24,231 nt of DNA from CF-161 sp035263645 (GCA_035263645.1 DATFRD010000318.1:1-24231); one strand, 5' to 3'; positions 1 through 6,385 are shown, counted from the stretch's first letter. Notes: generated by a model from the sequence alone, not told the origin. Numbers and translations: made by a program.

Positions 1-104
1 CTCAGTCACGCCCTGGAGGGCGCTCCTTCCGCTCCTCGTCGGCGCCACCGGATCTGGGGCACCTGGAACCCAAATCTCTCGGCCAGGTTTCCGGCCGCAC
101 CCCT
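1..104 (-). repeat. Family 1 foldback repeat, copy A (cut by the window edge)
   Basis: Read on the minus strand from 104 downward, it opens with AGGGGTGCGGCCGGAAACC, one base different from the terminal repeat of copy C. It continues with the same interior as copies B (2514-2747) and C (13660-13840): a TGGGT...CCCCA hairpin region, AGATCCGG, then the central CGCCC-TCCA-GGGCG hairpin. The other end lies beyond base 1. Its outer edge overlaps the stop codon of the CGNR gene at 103-105. Confidence 0.85.
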
Positions 105-651
105 AGGAGCCGGCGCGGCGGCGCAGACGGAACTGGCGGGCCTTCGCCCGGTTGCCGCAGACCTCCATCGAGCACCAGTGTCCCGAGTGATTCCGGGAGC
201 GGTCGTAGAACACCCACTGGCAGCTGTGGTCGGCGCACGCCTTGAGCCGGACCCAGGTGCCGTCGGCCATGGCCGCCGAGACCAGGCCCACCAGCCGCCC
301 GAGGGCGCCCGTGACACCGGCGGCCAGGGGCTCGAGCGCGACGCCGTCCGCAGTCGTGAAGACCGGTCGGAGCCCGCTCTCGCCGGCCACCCTGTTGAGG
401 ACCGCGAGGTCGCGGTCCGCGACGTGGCCGCCGCTGTTGGCTGCCACGAGCCTGTGCAGCGCTTCGCGGAGCTCGATCGCCAGGTGGTGCTCGGCTGCGC
501 CTGCCCCCGCCGACGGTGCCAGCCCGTGGTCGACGAGCCACGTCGCCAGCGCCTCCGGCGTGTCGATGTCGTCCCTTGCCTCCTCCCAGTCGTAGGTGTT
601 CACGAAGTCCTGCACCAGGACCAGGTCACCTGCCGCGCGCTGCCCGGCCAT
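103..651 (-). CDS. CGNR zinc-finger protein (ABATE-domain family regulator)
   Basis: Protein of 182 residues. The C-terminal third carries the zinc-finger pattern of the CGNR family: Cys139, Cys144, Cys160 and Cys165, the last one inside the CGNR signature (165-168), followed by a basic tail (RQFRLRRR). The N-terminal part begins with the family's usual FVNT-type strand (LVQDFVNTYDW) and an alpha-helical region that matches the ABATE (stress-induced regulator) fold. Family knowledge suggests a DNA-binding regulator with a ligand-sensing N-terminus; no ligand can be named. The ATG at 651 has GGGTGAG just upstream. The gene diverges from a small ORF across a palindromic promoter (701-713), which could be its operator. 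The TAG stop lies at the edge of repeat copy A, so the last residues (RRRAGS) abut a mobile sequence. Confidence 0.9.
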   Translation of the reverse strand: MAGQRAAGDLVLVQDFVNTYDWEEARDDIDTPEALATWLVDHGLAPSAGAGAAEHHLAIELREALHRLVAANSGGHVADRDLAVLNRVAGESGLRPVFTTADGVALEPLAAGVTGALGRLVGLVSAAMADGTWVRLKACADHSCQWVFYDRSRNHSGHWCSMEVCGNRAKARQFRLRRRAGS

Positions 652-700
652 CTCACCCGCTACCCTACCACTGTTCCGCCACCACCTAAACGTCCTTACC

Positions 701-713
701 GGTTATAATAACC
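701..713. promoter_or_regulatory. Palindromic operator-like site with TATAAT -10 box between divergent genes
   Basis: GGTTATAATAACC is a perfect 13-base palindrome (6-bp arms around a central A) in an AT-rich patch within very GC-rich DNA. It contains TATAAT (704-709) on the plus strand, 8 bases before the ATG at 718, and TATTAT on the minus strand, about 55 bases before the CGNR start. No good -35 box is visible in either direction. A repressor bound here would cover both -10 regions; the CGNR protein is the obvious but unproven candidate. Confidence 0.5.
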
Positions 714-717
714 ATCA

Positions 718-909
718 ATGCTTCATGACTGGTTGACGATGCAGAGCTGGCGTGAGCGAGAGCGCGAGCTGGAGCGGCAGCTCCGGTACCCGGCGCCCGC
801 GCCCCTCCACGACCGGCTGCTCAGGCTGGCGCGCAGGTGGGCCACGGCAGGAGCGATGCAGCGGGACGCCAGCGCGGCGGTCTCCCGCCACACCGGCGGG
901 CGCTGCTAG
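718..909 (+). CDS. Small hypothetical protein (63 residues)
   Basis: I do not recognise this protein. It starts at ATG 718, 8 bases after a consensus TATAAT box and with no ribosome binding site, so the transcript would be leaderless. An internal ATG (739) is an alternative start. The product is charged and helical: a run of Arg/Glu (SWRERERELERQL) is followed by an Arg/Leu-rich amphipathic stretch (DRLLRLARRW) and an Ala-rich tail. It has no signal peptide, membrane segment or cysteine pair (one C-terminal Cys only). The support is its position at a promoter, divergent from the CGNR gene, and a terminator-like hairpin 23 bases after its stop. A chance ORF of this length is possible in GC-rich DNA. 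Confidence 0.45.
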   Translation: MLHDWLTMQSWRERERELERQLRYPAPAPLHDRLLRLARRWATAGAMQRDASAAVSRHTGGRC

Positions 910-931
910 CCGGGCGGCCGAGTCGTATGGC

Positions 932-964
932 GGTCCCTCCCCCGTCGCCGTGGGGGGAGGGACC
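932..964. terminator. Bidirectional hairpin between convergent genes (family 2 core)
   Basis: GGTCCCTCCCCC (932-943) pairs perfectly with GGGGGAGGGACC (953-964) around a 9-base loop. It lies between the stop of the small plus-strand gene (909) and the TAG of the thioredoxin gene (966), so it could end transcription from both sides. There is no U-tract. The stem sequence is the core of the longer family 2 repeats at 8498-8698 and 20201-20362. Confidence 0.65.
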
Positions 965-965
965 C

Positions 966-1286
966 CTACTCGAGGAGGCGCCTGGTGGATGCGGGGAGGG
1001 CGCCGGCCCGGAAGCGGGTGAGCTCCTGGCCTCGCTTGAAGAAGACGAGGGTCGGGTACTCGCTGACGCCGTGGCGCCCGGCGGCGGCCGGCTCGCGGTC
1101 GCCGTCGACGGCCACGACGCGGACGTGCTGGTGGTCGCCGGCGAGCCGCTCCAGGTCGGCGCGCAGCTCCCGGCAGGGCTCGCAGCGCGCCGTCCAGAAC
1201 TCGACCAGCACCAGGCGCTGCTCGCCCTGGAGCAGCGCCTCCAGCTCCGCGGCGCCCACGTCCGCGAGGGCCGAGACCCCGCTCAG
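966..1286 (-). CDS. Thioredoxin-like protein with a CEPC active site
   Basis: A one-domain thioredoxin fold. The core strand LVLVEFW leads into the redox motif Cys35-Glu-Pro-Cys38 (numbering from the CTG start), and the conserved cis-proline loop appears as YPTLVFF. The usual WCGPC is RCEPC here, which should change the redox potential and partner choice. No ATG, GTG or TTG gives a normal N-terminus. CTG at 1286 overlaps the thiolase stop as CTGA and gives 106 residues, the usual thioredoxin length, with the typical 24 or so residues before the active-site strand. A GTG at 1259 would give 97 residues. The coupling to the thiolase suggests co-expression, but I see no known mechanistic link. 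There is no signal peptide, so it is cytosolic. Confidence 0.8.
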   Translation of the reverse strand: MSGVSALADVGAAELEALLQGEQRLVLVEFWTARCEPCRELRADLERLAGDHQHVRVVAVDGDREPAAAGRHGVSEYPTLVFFKRGQELTRFRAGALPASTRRLLE

Positions 1287-2446
1287 CTCAACCGCTCGAC
1301 GATCATGGCCATGCCCTGGCCGCCGCCCACGCACATCGTCTCCAGCCCATAGGTCTTGTCGAGCGTCTGGAGGTCGTTGAGCAGGGTGCAGAGGATCCGC
1401 GCACCGGTCATGCCGAAGGGGTGGCCGAGCGCGATGGCCCCGCCGTGCGGGTTCAGCTTGTCGCTGTAGGGGTCGAGGCCGAGGCCGCGAGCGCTCGGGA
1501 TCACCTGGGCTGCGAACGCCTCGTTCAGCTCGACCACGTCGATGTCGTCGATCGTCATGCCCGCCCGGCGCAGGGCCTGCTTGCTGGCCTCGATCGGGCC
1601 CAGACCCATGATCTCCGGCTCGAGGGCGGTGACCCCGGTCGAGACGATGCGGGCGAGCGGCTGGATGCCCAGCTCCCTGGCCCTGGTGTCCGACATCACC
1701 ACGACCGCCGCCGCCCCGTCGTTGAGTGGGCACGCGTTGCCGGCGGTCACCCGGCCGTTCTCGCGGAACGCCGGCTGCAGGGTGGCCAGCACCTCCATCG
1801 TGGTGCCCGGCCGGGGTCCGTCGTCCCTCGTGAACACCTCCCCGCTGGGGAGCGGCACGGGCACGATCTCGCGGTCGAAGAAGCCGTCGTCCCGCGCCTT
1901 CACGGCGGCCGTCTGCGACTTGACGGCGTAGCGGTCCATCTCCTCCCGGGTGACGCCCTCGCGGTCGGCCACGTTCTCGGCCGTGTCGCCCATCCGGATG
2001 TACACGTCCGGGAGCTCCTCCGCGTTGCCGGGCTGGAGCCGCGGGTTCCGCGTGGTGGGGACGTCCGAGCTGCCGTTGCCGTAGCGCGACACGCACTCAA
2101 CCCCGACCGACAGGAAGATGTCGCCCTCGCCCGCCCTGATCGCATGGAACGCCATGCGGCTCGTCTGCAGGGAGGAGGAGCAGTATCGCGTGATCGTGCA
2201 GCCGGGGGTGTCCAGCCTGGCCAGGATGCTCACCACGCGGCCCAGGTTGAACCCCTGCTCGCCGCCGGGGAGCCCGCAGCCGCAGATCAGGTCGTCCACC
2301 ATCTGCGGCTCCAGCTGCGGCACCTTCTCCATGACCTTCGTCACGACGTGCGCCGCCAGGTCGTCCGCCCGCACGTCGACCAGGTGACCCTTGAACGCCC
2401 GCCCGATCGGCGAGCGACCCGCCGCCACGATGACCGCTTCCGGCAT
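1283..2446 (-). CDS. Acetyl-CoA acetyltransferase (thiolase family)
   Basis: 387 residues, the normal thiolase length. The catalytic residues are all visible: the acyl-accepting Cys89 in YCSSSLQ, His342 in GHPFGMTGAR and Cys372 in MCVGGGQG near the C-terminus. The N-terminus (AVIVAAGRSPIGRAFKG) is that of biosynthetic or degradative thiolases, which condense two acetyl-CoA or cleave 3-ketoacyl-CoA; sequence alone does not tell which. The start is the ATG at 2446, preceded by a strong TAGGAGGAG ribosome binding site. A longer upstream reading frame exists but has no such site and is mostly antisense to leuA. Family 1 repeat copy B lies 67 bases upstream. The thioredoxin-like gene follows with a 4-base overlap. 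Confidence 0.93.
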   Translation of the reverse strand: MPEAVIVAAGRSPIGRAFKGHLVDVRADDLAAHVVTKVMEKVPQLEPQMVDDLICGCGLPGGEQGFNLGRVVSILARLDTPGCTITRYCSSSLQTSRMAFHAIRAGEGDIFLSVGVECVSRYGNGSSDVPTTRNPRLQPGNAEELPDVYIRMGDTAENVADREGVTREEMDRYAVKSQTAAVKARDDGFFDREIVPVPLPSGEVFTRDDGPRPGTTMEVLATLQPAFRENGRVTAGNACPLNDGAAAVVVMSDTRARELGIQPLARIVSTGVTALEPEIMGLGPIEASKQALRRAGMTIDDIDVVELNEAFAAQVIPSARGLGLDPYSDKLNPHGGAIALGHPFGMTGARILCTLLNDLQTLDKTYGLETMCVGGGQGMAMIVERLS

Positions 2447-2513
2447 GGCATCTCCTCCTACGGCGGCGTTGGCGCACCGCGTCAGCATGAGTGTACGGGC
2501 TGGCGGGCGGCCG

Positions 2514-2747
2514 CCAGGAGCGCGGCCGGAAACCGGGCCGAGAGATTTGGGGTCCAGGTGCCCCAGATCCGGTGGCGCCGACGAGGAGCGCAGCGAGCGC
2601 CCTCCAGGGCGTGAGCGAGCACCGCAGGCGGCAACGCCGGACCGGGGTCCCCGCGAAATCGCGGTGGTGGGGTGCGGATTTCGTGGGGTGGGGAGATGGG
2701 GTGCATGGGCCCCAAAGATCCGGCTTGGTTTTCGGCCGCGCTCCTGG
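2514..2747 (+). repeat. Family 1 foldback repeat, copy B (234 bp, with a 53-bp insertion)
   Basis: The left end CCAGGAGCGCGGCCGGAAACC (2514-2534) and the right end GGTTTTCGGCCGCGCTCCTGG (2727-2747) are inverted repeats with one mismatch. Inside the ends, TGGGG...CCCCA hairpin modules followed or preceded by AGATCCGG face each other, and a CGCCC-TCCA-GGGCG hairpin is central. Relative to copy C it carries 53 extra bases (2641-2693) that hold their own hairpin CCGCG-AAAT-CGCGG. Without these 53 bases the two copies are both 181 bp and differ at about nine positions by eye. It sits between leuA and the thiolase gene, filling most of that intergenic stretch. Confidence 0.9.
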
Positions 2748-2768
2748 TCCTGCGATCCCGCCCGGCCC

Positions 2769-2785
2769 GCCGGCCTCATGCCGGC
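2769..2785 (-). terminator. GC-rich hairpin after leuA
   Basis: GCCGGC (2769-2774) and GCCGGC (2780-2785) form a 6-bp stem around a 5-base loop, about 54 bases past the leuA stop. There is no U-tract, so it is only a weak terminator candidate. Confidence 0.3.
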
Positions 2786-2838
2786 CCCCGGACTCCGTCG
2801 ACGTGTGCGCGGATCGGCCGTCGGCGCGCGCGGCGGGC

Positions 2839-4029
2839 TCAGGACACCCCGGCCGTCACGAGCTCGCGCAGGTCGGCGTCCGTGACCTCCTTCTTGGTGT
2901 CGGCCAGGCGCAGGAAGCTCTCCCACGCCGCCTGCATCCGGTCGTCGGCGACGCTGAGTCCCAGCGCGGCCAGCCGGTGCCGGAACGCGTGGCGCCCTGA
3001 GCGCGCGGTCAGCACGATCCGGTTGTCGTCCAGGCCCACGTCCTCCGGCCGCATGATCTCGTAGTTCAGCCGGTCCTTCAGGACGCCGTCCTGGTGGATG
3101 CCCGACGCGTGCGCGAAGGCGTTGGCGCCCACGATCGCCTTGTTCGGCTGCACCGGGACGCCGGTCAGCTCCGTGAGCAGGCGCGACGTCGGCACGATCT
3201 GCGTGGTGTCGACGGCGGTCTCCAGGCCCAGCCGAGCCTGGCGGACGCGCAGCAGCATCACGACCTCCTCGAGCGACGTGTTCCCGGCGCGCTCGCCGAT
3301 GCCGTTGACGGTGCACTCGACCCGGCGGGCCCCGCCGGCGATGCCGGCCATCGTGTTCGCCGTCGCGAGGCCGAGGTCGTTGTGGCAGTGCACGGAGAAG
3401 ATCGCCCGGTGTGCGCTGCGCACGCCGCCGGCGACGTACGCGATGAGGTCGCCGAACTCCTCGGGCAGGCAGTAGCCCGTGGTGTCGGGGATGTTGACGA
3501 CCGTGGCGCCGGCGTCGATCACCGCCTCGACGGTCTCCAGCAGGTAGTCCCGGTCAGCTCGACCCGCGTCCTCGGGCGAGTACTCCACCTCGTCGCAGAG
3601 GCTGCGCGCGTACTTGACCGCCTCCACCCCGCGCCGGATCACCTCCGGCCGGGGCAGACCCAGCTTGCGCTCGATGTGGATATCCGAGACGGACAGCACG
3701 ATGTGGATCTGGGGCCGCTCGGCCTCCCTGATCGCCCCCCAGACGGCGTCGATGTCCGCCCGCACCGCGCGGGCCAGGGCGGTGATGGAGCAGCCGCGCA
3801 CCTCGCGGGCGATCCGCCGGCAGGCCTCGAAATCACCCGGCGAGGAGATCGGGAATCCGGCCTCGATGACGTCGACCCCGAGTCGCTCCAGCTGCCGGGC
3901 CAGGAGCAGCTTGGCGTCGCCGTCGAGCCCGAAGCCAGGCGACTGCTCGCCGTCGCGGAGCGTGGTGTCGAAGATCCAGACCCGGTCGTCCGCCCGTACC
4001 GGTGCGCCTACGCCGTCCTCACCGCTCAT
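2839..4029 (-). CDS. leuA: 2-isopropylmalate synthase, short form without the C-terminal regulatory domain
   Basis: This enzyme makes 2-isopropylmalate from 2-oxoisovalerate and acetyl-CoA, the first committed step of leucine synthesis. The DRE-TIM metallolyase signature DTTLRDGEQSPG starts at Asp21. The metal-binding His pair is in HCHNDLGLATAN (His214, His216), and NGIGERAGN follows. The linker region (SGRHAFRHRLAALG) and the EVTDADL stretch that closes it are present. The protein then stops at residue 396, where a standard LeuA continues with a dimer-forming leucine-binding domain of roughly 120 residues. Loss of feedback inhibition is therefore likely. A homocitrate-synthase-like function is an alternative, but the ilvBN and leuCD neighbours favour LeuA. 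The ATG overlaps the ilvN stop as ATGA. No remnant of the missing domain is visible in the 91 bases before repeat copy B. Confidence 0.9.
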   Translation of the reverse strand: MSGEDGVGAPVRADDRVWIFDTTLRDGEQSPGFGLDGDAKLLLARQLERLGVDVIEAGFPISSPGDFEACRRIAREVRGCSITALARAVRADIDAVWGAIREAERPQIHIVLSVSDIHIERKLGLPRPEVIRRGVEAVKYARSLCDEVEYSPEDAGRADRDYLLETVEAVIDAGATVVNIPDTTGYCLPEEFGDLIAYVAGGVRSAHRAIFSVHCHNDLGLATANTMAGIAGGARRVECTVNGIGERAGNTSLEEVVMLLRVRQARLGLETAVDTTQIVPTSRLLTELTGVPVQPNKAIVGANAFAHASGIHQDGVLKDRLNYEIMRPEDVGLDDNRIVLTARSGRHAFRHRLAALGLSVADDRMQAAWESFLRLADTKKEVTDADLRELVTAGVS

Positions 4030-4541
4030 GGCTGCCTCACTTCTTTCGACATGGCGACCGGGCCGGAGCGCGCGATGTCAACCATCCCGTACGGCCGCAG
4101 GGCCTCCAGGAAGCTCTCGACTCGGTCGAACTCGCCGGACACCTCGACGATCACGTGAGCCGCGCCCACGTCGACGACCCGGCCGCCGAACCGGTCCACC
4201 TCGGCCACGGCCCGGTCGCGGCGCGGCCCGGAGACCGCCAGCTTGACGAGCGCCAGCTCCCGGCTGAGCTTCGGCGTCTCGGTCAGGTCCTCGACCGCGA
4301 TCACCTCGATCAGCCGGTCGAGCTGTTTCTGGACCTGGTCCACCTCGGCATGGCCCGCGTCCACGGTCAGCGTCATGCGCGACCGGCCGGACTCGTCGGT
4401 CGGGCCGACCGACAGGCCCTGGATGTTGAAGCCCCGCCGGCGGATCATCCCGGCCACCCTGGTCAGCACGCCCGGGTGATCCTCCACGACGGCGGTCAGG
4501 ACGCGCAGCCGCGCCGGGGCGGCCCCGTCAGGCGTACTCAT
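4026..4541 (-). CDS. ilvN: Acetolactate synthase small (regulatory) subunit
   Basis: 171 residues, the usual size. The N-terminal ACT domain (about residues 12-86) has the hallmark EDHPGVLTRVAGMIRRRGFN segment followed by SRMTLTV; valine binds here in the family. The C-terminal half (LALVKLAV..., VDVGAAHVIVEVSGEFDRVESFLE) matches the IlvN/IlvH C-terminal domain that contacts and activates the large subunit. It starts at ATG 4541, inside the end of ilvB (14-base overlap), with a GGAG site 7 bases upstream. It ends in an ATGA overlap with leuA. The three genes should be translated in a coupled way. Confidence 0.95.
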   Translation of the reverse strand: MSTPDGAAPARLRVLTAVVEDHPGVLTRVAGMIRRRGFNIQGLSVGPTDESGRSRMTLTVDAGHAEVDQVQKQLDRLIEVIAVEDLTETPKLSRELALVKLAVSGPRRDRAVAEVDRFGGRVVDVGAAHVIVEVSGEFDRVESFLEALRPYGMVDIARSGPVAMSKEVRQP

Positions 4542-6219
4542 CGGGCAGCTCCGTGAAGTCGTTCAGCCCCTTGCCCAGGGGCACGATCGGGTACACGTTC
4601 GCGTCCGGGTCGATGCGGAAGTCGATCAGGACCGGGCCCGGCGTCCGCTCCGCGAAGTCGAACGCCTCCCCCATCTGGTCTGCGCTCTCGACGCGGAGGC
4701 CGGGCAGGCCGTAGGCGTCGGCCAGCTTCACGAAGTCGGGCATCTCCGTCAGGTCGACCTCGGAGCGCACGCCGCCGTAGAAGTCGTCCTGGAACTGGCG
4801 GACCATGCCCAGCGAGAAGTTGTTGAGGAGCACGATCTTGACGTCGACCCTGTTCTTCACCGCGACCGACAGCTCCTGGGCGGTCATCACGAAGCCGCCC
4901 TCGCCGGCGACGCACCAGACCGCGCGGTCGGGGCGGGCGATGCGCGCGCCGATGGCGGCCGGCAGGGCGAACCCCATGGTGCCGGCGCCGCCGGAGTTGA
5001 TGAAGAGCCCGGGCCGCGTGTAGTTCCACCACAGCGCCGCCCAGATCTGGTTCTGGCCGACGTCGGCCACGACGATGGCATCGTCCTCGCAGCGGCGGTA
5101 CATCTCGATCATCACGTCCTGCGGCTGCAGGTGCCCGTTGGAGCGCGCGTACTTCAGCGGATGCTCCTCGCGCCAGCGGTCGATCTGGGTGAGCCAGGGC
5201 CGCCGCCGCTCGGGCGCCGGCGTCCGCACGTGCGGCAGGATCCGACGCAGCGCGGTCCTCGCGTCCGCCACGATCTCCAGGTGCGGCCGCACGTTCTTGC
5301 CCATCTCCGACGCGTCGATGTCGACGTGGATGAACGTCTTCGCGTTCGGCGCCCACTCCGAGAGCTTGGCCGTCACGCGGTCGTCCACCCGCATGCCGAC
5401 CATCATCAGGAGGTCGGCGTTCTGCACCGCCTTCAGGTTCCAGCCCGTGCCCATGAAGCCGGTCATGTGCAGCGACAGCGGGTGCCGGACGGGGAACGCG
5501 CCGATGCCCAGCAGCGTCGTGCCGGTGGGGGTCACGCTCTTCTCGGCCAGCGCCGTGAGCTCCTCCTCCCCTCCGCTCAGGATGACCCCGTGGCCGGCCA
5601 GCATCACCGGCCGCTCGGCCTCGGTCAGCAGCGCGGCCGCCTCCTCCACCCGGCTCAGGTCCGGCTCGAAGGCCGGCCGGTAGCCGGGCAGGTCGACCCG
5701 CTGCGGCCAGACGGGCTCGCAGGAGGCCTGCTGCACGTCCTTGCAGACGTCGATCAGCACTGGGCCGGGGCGCCCGGTGGTCGCGATGTGAAACGCCTCC
5801 TTGATCACGCGGGGCAGGTCCTGGACCCGCGTGACCATGTAGTTGTGCTTGGTGACCGGCATGCTGCAGCCGATCACGTCCGACTCCTGGAACGCGTCCC
5901 GTCCAACAAGTGTCGTGTTCTGCTGGCCCGTGATCGCGACCATTGGGACCGAGTCCATGTACGCGGTGCAGAGGCCGGTGACCAGGTTGAGGGCGCCGGG
6001 GCCGCTGGTGGCGAACACGACCCCCGGCCGGCCGCAGGCGCGGGCGTAGCCGTCGGCCATGTGCGCGGCGCCCTGCTCGTGGCGCACGAGGACGTGACGG
6101 AGCTTCGGGTGGCGTGGCAGCTGCTGGTAGATCGGCAGGTTCGCCCCGCCCGGATACCCGAAGATGACGTCGACGCCCTCACGCTCGAGGGCCTCGAGGA
6201 CGATTTCCGCTCCAGTCAT
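4528..6219 (-). CDS. ilvB: Acetolactate synthase large (catalytic) subunit
   Basis: A thiamine-diphosphate enzyme that joins two pyruvates, or pyruvate and 2-oxobutyrate, at the start of valine, leucine and isoleucine synthesis. Visible: VIFGYPGGANLPIY and RHEQGAAHMADGYAR (with the catalytic Glu) in the pyrimidine-binding domain, GMRVDDRVT in the central domain, and the cofactor motif ending in LLNN. Odd points: the usual GDG of the cofactor motif is GEG (Glu440). The GMVRQW segment has Phe476 in place of Trp, and the QVP segment reads QQN. I start at ATG 6219, which has GGAG five bases upstream; ATG 6237 (six residues longer) has none. Expression is probably set by the attenuator at 6248-6367. 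563 residues is a normal length. Confidence 0.94.
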   Translation of the reverse strand: MTGAEIVLEALEREGVDVIFGYPGGANLPIYQQLPRHPKLRHVLVRHEQGAAHMADGYARACGRPGVVFATSGPGALNLVTGLCTAYMDSVPMVAITGQQNTTLVGRDAFQESDVIGCSMPVTKHNYMVTRVQDLPRVIKEAFHIATTGRPGPVLIDVCKDVQQASCEPVWPQRVDLPGYRPAFEPDLSRVEEAAALLTEAERPVMLAGHGVILSGGEEELTALAEKSVTPTGTTLLGIGAFPVRHPLSLHMTGFMGTGWNLKAVQNADLLMMVGMRVDDRVTAKLSEWAPNAKTFIHVDIDASEMGKNVRPHLEIVADARTALRRILPHVRTPAPERRRPWLTQIDRWREEHPLKYARSNGHLQPQDVMIEMYRRCEDDAIVVADVGQNQIWAALWWNYTRPGLFINSGGAGTMGFALPAAIGARIARPDRAVWCVAGEGGFVMTAQELSVAVKNRVDVKIVLLNNFSLGMVRQFQDDFYGGVRSEVDLTEMPDFVKLADAYGLPGLRVESADQMGEAFDFAERTPGPVLIDFRIDPDANVYPIVPLGKGLNDFTELPDEYA

Positions 6220-6247
6220 GGTCGCTCCATGCTCCATTCACAAAACG

Positions 6248-6275
6248 AAGGCCCCCGCCTTGCGGCGGGGGCCTT
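6248..6275 (-). terminator. Attenuator terminator of the ilvB leader
   Basis: On the minus strand, AAGGCCCCCGCC pairs perfectly with GGCGGGGGCCTT (12 bp) around a GCAA tetraloop of the GNRA type, followed by CGTTTTG. It lies 28 bases before the ilvB start and 24 bases after the leader peptide stop. That is the position of an intrinsic terminator controlling read-through into ilvB. Confidence 0.85.
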
Positions 6276-6298
6276 GCTGCGCTCTTTCGATGCTCTCG

Positions 6299-6367
6299 TC
6301 AGGTCGCGCGAGCCCCCGCCTCACCGAGGCCAAGAAGAAGGAGGTCGAGGACGAGCACGCGAGACAT
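6299..6367 (-). CDS. Leader peptide of the ilvB-ilvN-leuA operon (attenuation)
   Basis: A 22-codon ORF too short for ordinary gene calling. The product begins MSRVLVLDLLLLGLGE and ends ARAT, with seven leucines and two valines among residues 4-14. Codons 10-12 are consecutive CTT leucine codons, unusual in this GC-rich genome and therefore likely to slow the ribosome when charged leucyl-tRNA is scarce. It ends 24 bases before the terminator hairpin. Its 3' part contains both the protector hairpin and the antiterminator strand. There is no strong ribosome binding site (GGGA only), and a TAGACT -10 box lies 12 bases upstream, so the transcript may be almost leaderless. The peptide itself probably has no function beyond being translated. 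Confidence 0.82.
   Translation of the reverse strand: MSRVLVLDLLLLGLGEAGARAT
6312..6330 (-). promoter_or_regulatory. Antiterminator and protector segments of the ilvB attenuator
   Basis: On the minus strand GGCGGGGGC (6320-6312) is an exact copy of the terminator's 3' arm (6259-6251). It can instead pair with the terminator's 5' arm GCCCCCGCC, which blocks the terminator. Just upstream, GCCTC-GGT-GAGGC (6330-6318) forms a small hairpin that overlaps the antiterminator strand and would protect the terminator. A ribosome stalled on the CTT codons would cover this hairpin and free the antiterminator. This is the classical amino-acid attenuation layout, inferred from sequence. Confidence 0.75.
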
Positions 6368-6379
6368 GTCCCGGGAGGG

Positions 6380-6385
6380 AGTCTA
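6380..6385 (-). promoter_or_regulatory. Possible -10 box for the ilvB leader transcript
   Basis: TAGACT on the minus strand lies 12 bases before the leader peptide ATG and fits the TANNNT pattern. No recognisable -35 box is seen at 16-18 bases. Confidence 0.3.

Noticed and set aside
2447..2838. Open frames running through family 1 repeats (translations with IWGTWTPNLSARFP or MGCMGPKDP)
   Set aside because: The frames recur only because the repeat recurs. They have no ribosome binding site and are cut at different places, so I treat the repeat as non-coding.
4530..6219. Searched for ilvC between ilvN and leuA, and for leuB or ilvD nearby
   Set aside because: ilvN and leuA overlap by four bases, and the flanking genes are unrelated, so these genes are simply not in the window.
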